Positions 1 to 7,674 of a stretch of DNA of 64,000 nt are shown here, one piece after another. The DNA comes from Arthrobacter silvisoli (GTDB lineage: Bacteria; Actinomycetota; Actinomycetes; Actinomycetales; Micrococcaceae): positions 111,509 to 175,508 of the forward strand of contig NZ_QRCU01000032.1 of the NCBI RefSeq assembly GCF_003369445.1. Direction: 5' to 3'. Both the position numbers and the translations under genes were made by a program. The notes below the pieces were generated by a model, which did not search any database, had not been told where the DNA came from, and worked only from the letters and a program-made list of their open reading frames with translations. Numbering within the stretch: the stretch's first letter is position 1; the number at the start of each line of letters is the position of its first letter.

Positions 1-623
1 GCCACGGCAGCGGCAATCACCGTGACGATCAGGAGGCCGCGCTTCTTGGGCTTTTCTTTGCGACCGAGTTCGGCGGCCACGGCCTTGCCGGTCTCTTCCG
101 CAACCGCTTTGAATTGGGCTCCCGCAGCCTGTGCCTGGTCCTGGAGGTTGTGGACGACGCCGGAATCCACCAGTTTCTGGGCGACGGCGTCGACCTGGGC
201 GGGCGCGTTCTCGAGGACATGGTGCACGGCGGTGGACGCCTGGCCGAGCTGTTCGGACAGCTTGGGCAGGTACTCCTCTACAACCTTGTCGCGGGCAACG
301 CCCAGTGCGGGGGTTGCCTTGTTCAGCGCTTCCTGGATCTTCGGCGAGGCGTCCTCGACGGCGTCGTGGATTCTGGGTGCGAGGTTCGCAAGGCCTTCCT
401 GGAGCTTCGGGGTGACGGTTGCGACGCCGTCGGCCAGGTTGTGGGCCGCGGTCTTCAGCCCTTCCTGGATCTTCGGTGAGGCGGAATCGATTCCGTGCTG
501 GATACGGGGAACTGCCCAGTTCACGGCAGCTTCGACGCGCGGGGCAGCCCAGTCTTTGGCGGTGTCTACGCCTGCTGCCACAGAGTGCTCAAGGTCGCGG
601 GCAATACGGTCTGACTTCTTCAC
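1..623 (-). CDS. Repeat-rich hypothetical protein with C-terminal membrane anchor (partial)
   Basis: A GTG at 623 follows a strong ribosome binding site (GGGAGG, 5 bases upstream). The frame stays open to the left edge, so the C-terminus is missing. The roughly 207 visible residues start VKKSDRIARDLEHSV and are then built from degenerate amphipathic helical repeats around the motifs SPKIQEGL, TPKLQEGL, APRIHDAV and SPKIQEAL, about 11-18 residues apart. Near the left edge a basic patch (KEKPKKR) leads into a hydrophobic stretch that looks like a transmembrane anchor. No catalytic motif is visible. The neighbour is ppiA in the opposite orientation. The function is unknown; a membrane-tethered helical rod is the most that can be inferred. 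Confidence 0.8.
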   Translation of the reverse strand, partial: MKKSDRIARDLEHSVAAGVDTAKDWAAPRVEAAVNWAVPRIQHGIDSASPKIQEGLKTAAHNLADGVATVTPKLQEGLANLAPRIHDAVEDASPKIQEALNKATPALGVARDKVVEEYLPKLSEQLGQASTAVHHVLENAPAQVDAVAQKLVDSGVVHNLQDQAQAAGAQFKAVAEETGKAVAAELGRKEKPKKRGLLIVTVIAAAV

Positions 624-776
624 AACTACCTCCCGATACACATGCTCGTTTGTTGTTAGCCTACGTCGCATGTCCGGCACCGGCTATTCATCTGGCGCAT
701 TCACGGGAGATTTCACCGAGCGCGGAACCGGCTTCCGGGCCGTTTCCTCGTTGACCCTGCATGAAAGAATGGGCCC

Positions 777-1319
777 ATGACCATTGCAACCGCAAAAGCA
801 ACCATCCACACCAGCCTCGGCGACATCGTGGTGAACCTCTTCGGCAACCACGCGCCCAAGACGGTGGCCAACTTCGTCGGCCTTGCCACAGGTGAAAAGT
901 CCTGGACCCACCCGGAAACCGGCGAAGACAAGACCGGTACCCCGCTGTACGACGGCACGATCTTCCACCGCATCATCAAGGACTTCATGATCCAGGGCGG
1001 CGACCCGCTGGGCCGCGGTATCGGCGGCCCGGGTTACAAGTTCGACGACGAGATCCACCCGGAACTGAACTTCAACGCCCCGTACAAGCTGGCAATGGCC
1101 AACGCCGGCATCCAGATGGGCAAGGGCACCAACGGTTCCCAGTTCTTCATCACCACCGTCAACACGGACTGGCTGTTCGGCAAGCACTCCATCTTCGGTG
1201 AAGTGGCCGACGACGAGTCCAAGAAGGTCGTCGACTCCATCGAGGCTGTCCGCACCGGCATGGGCGACCGCCCGGTCGAGGACGTCGTCATCAACAGCAT
1301 CGACGTCGTCCAGCTCTGA
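777..1319 (+). CDS. ppiA: Peptidyl-prolyl cis-trans isomerase, cyclophilin type
   Basis: This 180-residue protein is a single cyclophilin domain that interconverts cis and trans Xaa-Pro bonds and assists folding. Visible family motifs are FHRIIKDFMIQGGDP (residues 63-77, with the catalytic Arg at 65), NGSQFFIT (119-126) and the GKHSIFGEV block (135-143). There is no signal peptide, so it should be cytoplasmic. The ATG at 777 fits the family N-terminus (HTSLGDIVVNLFGNHAPKTV). It is the first gene of the conserved actinobacterial block shared with crgA, pabA and pknB, and is followed 21 bp later by the rhomboid gene, probably on the same transcript. Confidence 0.95.
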   Translation: MTIATAKATIHTSLGDIVVNLFGNHAPKTVANFVGLATGEKSWTHPETGEDKTGTPLYDGTIFHRIIKDFMIQGGDPLGRGIGGPGYKFDDEIHPELNFNAPYKLAMANAGIQMGKGTNGSQFFITTVNTDWLFGKHSIFGEVADDESKKVVDSIEAVRTGMGDRPVEDVVINSIDVVQL

Positions 1320-1340
1320 TTTCCGGAGCCTGACCAACAC

Positions 1341-2216
1341 ATGAGCTTTGGATACCCGGCGGCTGAGCCGTCAGCAGGCGTTCCGGTATGCCCCCGGCAT
1401 CCCGACCGACCCTCGTACGTGCGGTGCCAGCGGTGCGGTCGCCCGGCGTGCCCGGAATGCCAGCGGGCGGCCGCCGTCGGGTTCCAATGCGTTGATTGCG
1501 TCAACGAACAAAAGCGTTCGACGCCGGCAGTACGTTCCGCCTATGGCGGCACCGCAGTTGCCGGCCGTCCCACCGCGACGCTGGCATTGATCGCCGCCTG
1601 CGTCCTGGTATACATCCTGCAGTGGATTGTTCCCGGGGACGCCATCGCCAGAGACTTTGCCTTTGCTGCCGGGTACGTCCAGCCGGAGGCCGGCCAATAC
1701 GAGCCGTGGCGGATGCTTACTTCCGCTTTCCTGCATTCCCAGGCTTTCGTGCCCCACATCGTGCTCAATATGTACACGCTGTGGATCTTCGGCCAGGCAC
1801 TGGAACCTTTGCTCGGCCGGATCCGTTTCCTGGCCATCTACCTCCTTTCCGCTGTTGGAGGCTCAGTCGGCTACCTGCTGCTGACGCCCCTGTACGTTCC
1901 CGGGCATCCGACCGCTTCTGTAGTGGGCGCCTCCGGTGCAATCTTCGGTTTGTTCGGCGCCTTGCTGGTGATCCAGCGGCACCGCGGCGGCGACACCACG
2001 CAATTGTGGATCCTCATCGCCATCAACGGGGTCATCGGTTTCATGGTCGCGGGCATCGCCTGGCAGGCACATCTCGGTGGATTCATCACCGGGGCCCTCG
2101 GCGCTGCGGCAGTGGCTTATGCGCCACGTGGGCCACGCCGCGCCCTCGTTCAGGCCGGCGGTCTCGTCGCCGTCGCGGTGCTCCTCGTACTCGTCACAGT
2201 TCTCCGCACTGCCTAG
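1341..2216 (+). CDS. Rhomboid-family intramembrane serine protease with N-terminal zinc finger
   Basis: The protein has 291 residues. The first 55 carry a B-box-like zinc-binding module with Cys at 17, 29, 32, 37, 40, 50 and 53 and His 20. A six-helix rhomboid core follows. The catalytic serine lies in GASGAIFG (Ser199) and the partner histidine in WQAHLGGF (His244); the conserved HIVLNMYTLWIFG segment is at 139-151. Rhomboids cleave transmembrane substrates inside the bilayer. The cytoplasmic zinc finger could recruit substrates or partners, but nothing here identifies them. It lies 21 bp downstream of ppiA. Confidence 0.93.
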   Translation: MSFGYPAAEPSAGVPVCPRHPDRPSYVRCQRCGRPACPECQRAAAVGFQCVDCVNEQKRSTPAVRSAYGGTAVAGRPTATLALIAACVLVYILQWIVPGDAIARDFAFAAGYVQPEAGQYEPWRMLTSAFLHSQAFVPHIVLNMYTLWIFGQALEPLLGRIRFLAIYLLSAVGGSVGYLLLTPLYVPGHPTASVVGASGAIFGLFGALLVIQRHRGGDTTQLWILIAINGVIGFMVAGIAWQAHLGGFITGALGAAAVAYAPRGPRRALVQAGGLVAVAVLLVLVTVLRTA

Positions 2217-2323
2217 CTCCAATCCCAAGCACGGCGGCCAGCGGCCGCCTGGCTCCGCCGTCCTCCCTTCCCTCCAGCGGGGAGGGTGGTGACTTCCGAA
2301 GCGGCGCGGAGCAAACTGGCAAG

Positions 2324-2668
2324 ATGCAGGTCGTCGACCTCCCCCTTTCGGAACTTGTGCAGGACTCCATTGAACTGAGCCGTCCCTATCTGGATCCGGA
2401 ACGCGTGTCGTATTACTTGGAACATCTGGATGAATCAACCCCGGTGGTGGTGTTCACCATCAACGGCCACATGCTTCTGGCCGACGGCCACCATCGCGTG
2501 GCGGCGGCCGAACAACTTGGCCGCTCAACCGTGAGGGCGGAGGTGCGGGAAGGCGGGCGGAGGGAAGCCCTGCAGTTTGCGATAGACCTTGCACAGCGGC
2601 AGCGGGGCCTTTCAAGGCAAGAAATCATTGAAGCCATCGCCCGCCGTGGCGCGCGTCCCGCTGAATGA
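2324..2668 (+). CDS. Small ParB/sulfiredoxin-fold protein
   Basis: This 114-residue protein starts MQVVDLPLSELVQDS and has the ParB/Srx-fold signature LLADGHHRVAAAEQLG (residues 51-66). It lacks the HTH domain of true chromosome-partitioning ParB. The ATG at 2324 is the only reasonable start, because no in-frame alternative start lies within the 39 bases upstream. The ribosome binding site is weak. Stand-alone ParB-fold proteins can be nucleotide hydrolases, nucleases or regulators, and none of these can be chosen here. Its 3' end borders the DnaA-box-rich stretch, which is suggestive but proves nothing. Confidence 0.8.
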   Translation: MQVVDLPLSELVQDSIELSRPYLDPERVSYYLEHLDESTPVVVFTINGHMLLADGHHRVAAAEQLGRSTVRAEVREGGRREALQFAIDLAQRQRGLSRQEIIEAIARRGARPAE

Positions 2669-2699
2669 CGGTCAATGACGGTCGGCGCCCTGAAGGTCC

Positions 2700-3385
2700 T
2701 AACGCCGGCGTGGCCCGTTTTCCACAGCCGTTATCCACACTGTGTGTAACTTACAACTGTGTAGTTCAGCGCACCCTCCCCTTGCCTGCGCTGTTTTCGG
2801 GGGTCCAACGGACGAAATACCCACATTGGTCCACAGCTGTGGATAACTTTCCTGCGCGGTCTTGTGGTTATGTGGACAAGACCGCTCTTAGTTCCGCTGT
2901 TGTGGAAAAGTCCCGGGAGATGTGGAATCCACAGCCCCTCGCTAGCGATATCAACAGGGTTTTCAACATTGTTAATAACTCACACGGTTGTAGTTTCGCC
3001 CCTTAAACCACGCCGCATTCCCCTTGAATCCGCGGGTTTGCCGTCAACGTAACCACAGTTTTTCCCCATCTGTGGATAACTTGTGGGAAGCCGCCTGTTG
3101 TTAAGTGGGTAACCGGGCCGATGAGCCTGCCGCGGGTCTGAAACCGTATGCTGTCCAGGATCAGACCGTGCCCCTGTCCGCGGAGGTGAATTTCTCCATC
3201 CCGGAACCATGAACACTTGGTGAAGCCCGGACCACGATCCACAGCCTTGTTCACATGGGGAAAACCGCGGAATTGAGGGCGAGCCTCCAAGAACCCCGGA
3301 AAACCGGGCTATTGAAGCCCAGGCCATCGCTTTCCACATTGCCTTTCCACAGCTGTGGATAAAGTTGCCCACTTTTGTGGACAGC
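2700..3385. promoter_or_regulatory. DnaA-box cluster (origin-like, non-coding)
   Basis: No convincing gene is seen between 2669 and 3399. The stretch carries exact TTATCCACA boxes at 2731-2739 (+), 2838-2846 (-), 3071-3079 (-) and 3354-3362 (-), and an exact TTGTCCACA box at 2871-2879 (-). One-mismatch sites lie at 2718-2726, 2827-2835, 2901-2909, 3247-3255 and 3376-3384. A locally AT-rich segment around 2950-2990 (GTTTTCAACATTGTTAATAA) could unwind. Nine-base boxes at this density are far above chance in GC-rich DNA. By synteny, dnaA and oriC should lie further left, so this may be a second DnaA-binding locus (titration or reactivation) or part of the origin itself. Confidence 0.85.
2831..3362. 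repeat. Two copies of a 16-bp palindrome-plus-DnaA-box element
   Basis: CCACAGCTGTGGATAA occurs at 2831-2846 and again at 3347-3362. Each copy fuses the 12-bp palindrome CCACAGCTGTGG to an exact reverse DnaA box, so two divergent half-boxes face each other. The copies sit near the two ends of the DnaA-box cluster. Confidence 0.85.
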
Positions 3386-3399
3386 CGGGGCCGGGCGGT

Positions 3400-4035
3400 T
3401 CAGCTCCAGATGCCGGAGCTTCCGCGGCGGTGGCTGTCCACAAGATGGGTGTCGATCATGCCGATGGCTTCCATCAGTGCGTACATCGTGGTGGGCCCGA
3501 CAAAAGCGAAGCCCTTCTTCCGAAGCGCCTTGGACAGGGCCACTGACTCGGGCGACTGGGTGGCAAGCTCGGCTACGGTCGCGGGCGACGGCGTCTTTTC
3601 CGGCTGGAAGGACCACACAAAGTCCACCAGGCCGCCGTCGGCCCGGAGCGCGAGGGTGGCGTTGGCATTGGTGATTGCCGCCCGGATTTTCAAACGGTTC
3701 CGCACGATGCCGGCGTCCAGCATGAGGCGCTCGACGTCGGCCTCCCCGAACAACGCCACCTTCTCCGGATCGAAGTTCAGGAAGGCGGTACGGAAGGCCT
3801 CGCGTTTACGCAGGATGGTGGCCCAGGAGAGGCCTGCCTGGAAGCCCTCGAGGCTGATGCGCTCGTACAGGCCACGTTCGTCCCGGACCGGCATGCCCCA
3901 TTCGGTGTCGTAGTACTCCCGGAGCAACGGGTCCGTGGATGCCCACGGCGGGCGCGCCAGTCCGTCTTCGCCGAGGATAGTGCCGGCCGGGGTCATGGGT
4001 GCCTCCAAAGGACGTTCAAAGCTGTTTGTGGACAT
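3400..4035 (-). CDS. tag: DNA-3-methyladenine glycosylase I
   Basis: This 211-residue protein removes 3-methyladenine from DNA. Family motifs are YYDTEWGMPV (41-50), LYERISLEGFQAGLSWATILRKRE (57-79, catalytic Glu63), FDPEKVA and DFVWSF (138-143). The zinc snap of E. coli Tag (Cys4, His17, His175, Cys179) is mostly absent: the first Cys is replaced in ARPPW, His17 is Tyr (YYD), and only the His of DTHLVD remains. The C-terminus is also short. It lies 34 bp downstream of alkB in the same orientation and probably belongs to the alkylation-repair operon. An alternative start at Met14 is possible. Confidence 0.93.
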   Translation of the reverse strand: MSTNSFERPLEAPMTPAGTILGEDGLARPPWASTDPLLREYYDTEWGMPVRDERGLYERISLEGFQAGLSWATILRKREAFRTAFLNFDPEKVALFGEADVERLMLDAGIVRNRLKIRAAITNANATLALRADGGLVDFVWSFQPEKTPSPATVAELATQSPESVALSKALRKKGFAFVGPTTMYALMEAIGMIDTHLVDSHRRGSSGIWS

Positions 4036-4069
4036 TGTGCGCCCTGGCTAGGACATTCCGAGGGTATCG

Positions 4070-4771
4070 CTACGACAGTCCGGTGACGCGCATGGTGATA
4101 TTGATGCGGCCATGCTCCAGCCCGCAGCCCTGCGGAGCGCTGTCCGGCTGCACCTTGACCACCCCGTGATAGGCGAAACGCGACGCTCCACCGAAGACAA
4201 AGAGGTCACCGGACTGCAGCACCACATCCGTGTACGGCTTGCCCCGGCCTTCGGTGTTGCCGAAACGGAACACGCAGCTGTCGCCGATGCTCAAGGACAC
4301 GACCGGTGCCGCGGAGCGCTCGTCCTTGTCCTGGTGCATGCCCATTTTGGCTGCGTCATCGTAGAGGTTCACCAGCGCGGTGTCCGGCGTGTAGGCAGCC
4401 GCTGTTTCCGGCAGCGAGCCGGCGGCAGCAAGTGCCTTGCGGCCCAACCTGACCATCCAGTCCGGGAAGTCCAGCACCCGGCGGCCGTTGACGTCGAAGG
4501 CCTCGCGCGTGTAGCGGTAGGGCTGCCAGTGCCATCCGAGGCAGACTGTCCGGACCGACATCGGATGCCCGCCCGGCAGCACGGCGGCCCTCGGCGGCAC
4601 GGGTCCCGCCGCCCATTCGCGGAAGCGGGCAGCGATCCAGCGCTGCTGCTCCAGGTTGAGCCAGCCCGGCACGTGAACGGCACCTTCGGCGATCCGGCGG
4701 GGGCCGGCGTCGGGCACGGACAGCAACTCCGCCGGAAACAAAGGCTCCGCCGGAAACAACGGTTCGCTCAC
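4070..4771 (-). CDS. alkB: AlkB-family Fe(II)/2-oxoglutarate dioxygenase, DNA/RNA alkylation repair
   Basis: The protein (233 residues) oxidatively demethylates 1-methyladenine and 3-methylcytosine. The iron ligands are visible: MGMHQDKDE gives His146 and Asp148, and AYHGV gives His202. 2-Oxoglutarate is held by RINITMR (Arg222, Arg228). VNLYDDAAKMGMHQDKDE is the classic AlkB segment. The N-terminus has a short repeat (PLFPAEPLFPAEL) before the conserved domain, so the true start could be slightly downstream. The start overlaps the stop of the upstream methyltransferase gene by 4 bases, indicating coupled translation. Confidence 0.95.
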   Translation of the reverse strand: MSEPLFPAEPLFPAELLSVPDAGPRRIAEGAVHVPGWLNLEQQRWIAARFREWAAGPVPPRAAVLPGGHPMSVRTVCLGWHWQPYRYTREAFDVNGRRVLDFPDWMVRLGRKALAAAGSLPETAAAYTPDTALVNLYDDAAKMGMHQDKDERSAAPVVSLSIGDSCVFRFGNTEGRGKPYTDVVLQSGDLFVFGGASRFAYHGVVKVQPDSAPQGCGLEHGRINITMRVTGLS

Positions 4772-5397
4772 GCGGCCTCCAGGGCCAGCAGGATCCGTTT
4801 GGCCTCCGGCCCGCCGAGATAGCCGCCGAAGGAGCCATCCGAACGCACCACCCGGTGGCAGGGCACGACGACGGGCAGCGGGTTGTTCGCGCAGGCGGAG
4901 CCGACGGCGCGGACAGCCTTCGGACTGCCCGCCGCTTTCGCCACGTCCGCGTAGCTTTCGGTGCTGCCGTAGGCGATGTGCGGAAGGTGCTCCAGCACGC
5001 TCAACCGGAAGCCGCGGCTCAGCGCGAAATCCAGCGGAACCTCGAAGCTGCGGCGGGTCCCGGCGAAGTATTCCTCGAGCTGGCGTGCCGCATTGTCCAG
5101 CCGGGACGGCGCCTCCAGGATCCGCGGGCTCAGCTTGTCGGCCAGGGCCTGCAGCACGGCGTCGTGGTCTTCCAGGGCGAAAGCGACGCGCACCAGGCCG
5201 CGTTCCGTGGCCGCCAGCAGGAGCCTGCCGAGCGGAGAATCCACCGTGCGGTAGGAAACGTCGATGAGCTGCCTGCCCGCGGCGGCCGCGGCGAGGCGGT
5301 CGTGCAGGCGTTCGAGCGTGCCCGGGGCGGGTTCTGTCAAGCCTGCGAAAAGCCCGTCGGGCAGCAGGGGTCCAGTGTCCATCTGGCTGTCTTTCAT
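4768..5397 (-). CDS. Methylated-DNA--protein-cysteine methyltransferase with N-terminal extension
   Basis: In this 209-residue suicide enzyme the acceptor cysteine is Cys180 in VVVPCHRVVRSDG. The preceding AVGSACANNPLPVV and following GGYLGGPEAKRILLALE complete the O6-methylguanine-DNA methyltransferase domain. The first 45 residues (GLFAGLTEPAPGTLERLHDRL) are an extension that resembles neither the methyltransferase core nor the zinc/AraC modules of E. coli Ada. It overlaps alkB downstream and the sigma factor upstream by 4 bases each. It is a second, diverged paralogue of the enzyme encoded at 5897-6406. Confidence 0.93.
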   Translation of the reverse strand: MKDSQMDTGPLLPDGLFAGLTEPAPGTLERLHDRLAAAAAGRQLIDVSYRTVDSPLGRLLLAATERGLVRVAFALEDHDAVLQALADKLSPRILEAPSRLDNAARQLEEYFAGTRRSFEVPLDFALSRGFRLSVLEHLPHIAYGSTESYADVAKAAGSPKAVRAVGSACANNPLPVVVPCHRVVRSDGSFGGYLGGPEAKRILLALEAA

Positions 5398-5897
5398 CGG
5401 CTTGTTCCTTTCAAAGCCGGGCGGGGAGTCTCCGCGAGGGCGGCCCGGAGGGCCTTGACGCCATCGGCGCCCGCGCGCCGCGCCGCTTCAGGGGTGACGC
5501 CCAGCAGTTCTGAGACGTCCTTGTACGGCAGTCCCGCGAGGTAGTGGTAAGCCACTGCCTGCCGCTGTTTCGGCGGAAGCTGCCCGACGGCGTCGAGCAC
5601 TTCCGGGTGTCCCCCGCCCGGAATGCCGAGCGGGGATTCACGGGGTGGCAGTTCATCCATGGGCAGGGCCTGCCGCTGCCGTGCCCGGACGATGTCGATG
5701 GCCTTGCGGTGCGCGATGGTGACGAGCCAGGCCTGCACCTTGGCGTCCGCCGGCAGCTCCGGGTAGGCCTTCAGGGCGGAGAGGAACGTTTCGGACCAGG
5801 CGTCCTCGGCGTCATGGGCGCCAAGCACGGCACGGCAGACCCGCAACACGACGGCGCCGTGGAGGCTGACGACCCTCTCGAAGGGCGGTTTGCCCAT
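5394..5897 (-). CDS. Sigma-70 family (ECF-type) RNA polymerase sigma factor
   Basis: The product is 167 residues with region 2 at about 8-75 (LRVCRAVLGAHDAEDAWSET, then VQAWLVTIAHRKAIDIVRAR) and region 4 at about 98-150 (LPPKQRQAVAYHYLAGLPYK followed by DVSELLGVTPEAARR). No anti-sigma gene is adjacent. The ATG shares one base with the stop of the upstream methyltransferase gene, and its own stop overlaps the next methyltransferase start by 4 bases, so it is embedded in the repair operon. Its job is inferred: it may direct transcription of this operon and related damage genes. Confidence 0.9.
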   Translation of the reverse strand: MGKPPFERVVSLHGAVVLRVCRAVLGAHDAEDAWSETFLSALKAYPELPADAKVQAWLVTIAHRKAIDIVRARQRQALPMDELPPRESPLGIPGGGHPEVLDAVGQLPPKQRQAVAYHYLAGLPYKDVSELLGVTPEAARRAGADGVKALRAALAETPRPALKGTSR

Positions 5898-6406
5898 CAG
5901 AAGAGTTTGCTTTCCTTCACGGCGGCGGGCTCCTCGAGCTCAAGGAGGAAGCGTTTGTTCGCCAGGCCGCCGGCGTAACCGGTAAGGCGGCCGTCGCTTC
6001 CGACGACCCGATGACAGGGAATAACGATGCTCAAGGGATTCCGGCCCACTGCCGAGCCCACGGCCTGGGCCAGGTTGGGGTCGCCTAGTGCTGCTGCGAG
6101 GGCTCCATAGCTGACCGTTGCCCCGTACGGAATATCCTCAAGCCGGGCCCAGACGCGTTCCTGGAATTCGTTGCCCCGCGCCCGGTATTCAAGCCCGAAC
6201 GTGGTCCGTTCCCCTGCCAGGTATTCACGGAGCTGCGCCACGGCGGGGGCAAAGACCGGATCCGCAGAGTCCGCCCTGACACCGAAGAATTCCTCAGGCG
6301 GCATATGCCAGTGGCCCTCATAGAAGATCCCGCTGAGCACTCCGTCCCGGGACGTCAGGGTCAGGGCCCCGAGCGGGGACTCGATGATGGTGTGCCTGTT
6401 GCTCAT
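5897..6406 (-). CDS. ogt: Methylated-DNA--protein-cysteine methyltransferase
   Basis: This 169-residue protein has the usual length of an Ogt-type enzyme. The acceptor is Cys131 in SIVIPCHRVVGSDGRL, preceded by AVGSAVGRNPL, with FQERVWARLEDIPYGATVSY (81-100) forming the DNA-binding helix region. It transfers methyl groups from O6-methylguanine irreversibly to itself. It is the first gene of the leftward operon ogt, sigma, methyltransferase, alkB and probably tag. The promoter should lie in the 55 bp between 6407 and 6461. Confidence 0.95.
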   Translation of the reverse strand: MSNRHTIIESPLGALTLTSRDGVLSGIFYEGHWHMPPEEFFGVRADSADPVFAPAVAQLREYLAGERTTFGLEYRARGNEFQERVWARLEDIPYGATVSYGALAAALGDPNLAQAVGSAVGRNPLSIVIPCHRVVGSDGRLTGYAGGLANKRFLLELEEPAAVKESKLF

Positions 6407-6461
6407 ATCAGGTAGACGCTGCAGGCAGTCGGAATGTGAGGGCTTTTCCGGAAATCGCTGC

Positions 6462-6713
6462 TCAGGAACGCCAGCGGGTGGTCATCAGGAAGCCCGCAAT
6501 CGCAATCCCGAAGCCGGCCACAATGTTCCAGGACCCCCAGGCCACAACCGGGAACTGGCCGCCGGTGATGTAGAAGGTGATGATCCACAGCAGGCCGACG
6601 ACCATGAGGCCGAACATCACCGGCTTGAACCAGACCGGGTTCGGCTTGTACTGCTCCTTGGCGGCGGTCTCAACAGTGCGGGCAGGCCGCTTGCGGGGCT
6701 TGGACTCGGGCAC
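6462..6713 (-). CDS. crgA: Cell division protein CrgA
   Basis: This small membrane protein has 83 residues: a basic cytoplasmic N-terminus (PESKPRKRPARTVETAAKEQ), NPVWFKPVMFGLMVVGLLWI beginning the first membrane helix, a short loop, and a second helix (WNIVAGFGIAIAGFLMTTRW). This is the CrgA architecture. In mycobacteria and Streptomyces it recruits or restrains FtsZ and penicillin-binding proteins at the septum. Its position between ppiA and the sortase/pabA/pknB genes matches the actinobacterial order. Confidence 0.95.
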   Translation of the reverse strand: MPESKPRKRPARTVETAAKEQYKPNPVWFKPVMFGLMVVGLLWIITFYITGGQFPVVAWGSWNIVAGFGIAIAGFLMTTRWRS

Positions 6714-6885
6714 GGTTCCTCCTTGGCCTCTGAATGAAGGGCCGCGTGCCGGCTTGGTATCCTGCAGGAAGGAAAATTCCAGCGGTCTGCGCGTTCGCGG
6801 TACTTCCGGGTTCGTCTCTAGCTGCCAAGTCTAGCCGGACTTCGGAGACGATCCGCGCGGCCGTTTCCCGGACAGAGGAGACCCC

Positions 6886-7671
6886 GTGACGCAGCAGCAG
6901 CCGGAGGCTTCCGCTGCCGTGCCCGTCACCTCGTCCCGCCGTCGGAATAGCGGGAGTGCTGCACGGAAAGCCGTGCAGATCACCGGTGAACTCCTCCTGA
7001 CTGCCGGCGCCGTGCTGCTCCTCTTCGTGGCCTGGGAGCTTTGGTGGACCAACGTGGAAGCCGACGCCACCCAGGCCAAGGCCATCGACGGTTTTGCCAA
7101 GGAGCTCACAGGACCCCTCACTCCCCCGGCAGGCGCCACCGATTACGGGAAACCGGCAGTCTCCGCGGCGCCCGCCTACGGGGACACGATCGGCATCATG
7201 TATGTCCCCCGATTCGGGGCCGACTACTCCAGGCCCATCGTCCAGGGCACCGGTGCCGACGTCTTGGATTCCCTCGGCCTCGGGCACTATGCCGGAACCA
7301 GCATGCCCGGAGCCGCCGGGAACTTCGCAGTGGCCGGCCACCGCCAGACCCACGGCGCCGTGTTGGACAACATCCATGAACTCGTCCCCGGCGACCGCAT
7401 CTACGTCCAGACCAAGGCCGGCTACTACACCTACGTCTACCGGAACAACCAGATCGTGCTGCCATCCCGCACCGACGTGCTGCTTCCGGTTCCCACCAAG
7501 GCCGGCGCACAACCCCGGGACAGCTACCTCACCATGACCAGCTGCAACCCGCGCTTCGGGTCCGGGGAACGCATCATTGCGTACTCACTGCTGGAAAGCT
7601 GGCAACCGGCCTCCGTCGGACCGCCGTCGGACATTGCCGCGCTGGTGGCCAAGACCCGCGGAAAGGCCTGA
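6886..7671 (+). CDS. Class E sortase
   Basis: The product has 261 residues with GTG start at 6886 and AGAGGAG upstream. A cytoplasmic N-terminus is followed by one membrane anchor (ITGELLLTAGAVLLLFVAWE, about 32-51) and an extracellular sortase domain. The catalytic residues are His152 (AVAGHRQTHG), Cys220 (YLTMTSCNPRFG) and Arg229 (GERII). Class E sortases of actinobacteria attach surface proteins with LAxTG-like motifs to peptidoglycan or lipid II. It lies next to the pknB/pbpA block in many actinobacteria. It is followed 3 bp later by a small membrane protein gene. Confidence 0.94.
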   Translation: MTQQQPEASAAVPVTSSRRRNSGSAARKAVQITGELLLTAGAVLLLFVAWELWWTNVEADATQAKAIDGFAKELTGPLTPPAGATDYGKPAVSAAPAYGDTIGIMYVPRFGADYSRPIVQGTGADVLDSLGLGHYAGTSMPGAAGNFAVAGHRQTHGAVLDNIHELVPGDRIYVQTKAGYYTYVYRNNQIVLPSRTDVLLPVPTKAGAQPRDSYLTMTSCNPRFGSGERIIAYSLLESWQPASVGPPSDIAALVAKTRGKA

Positions 7672-7674
7672 GGC

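Noticed and set aside
2669..3006. A 113-codon plus-strand frame inside the DnaA-box cluster
   Set aside because: It reads through four DnaA boxes, has no ribosome binding site and no homology that I recognise; the DNA pattern explains the region better.
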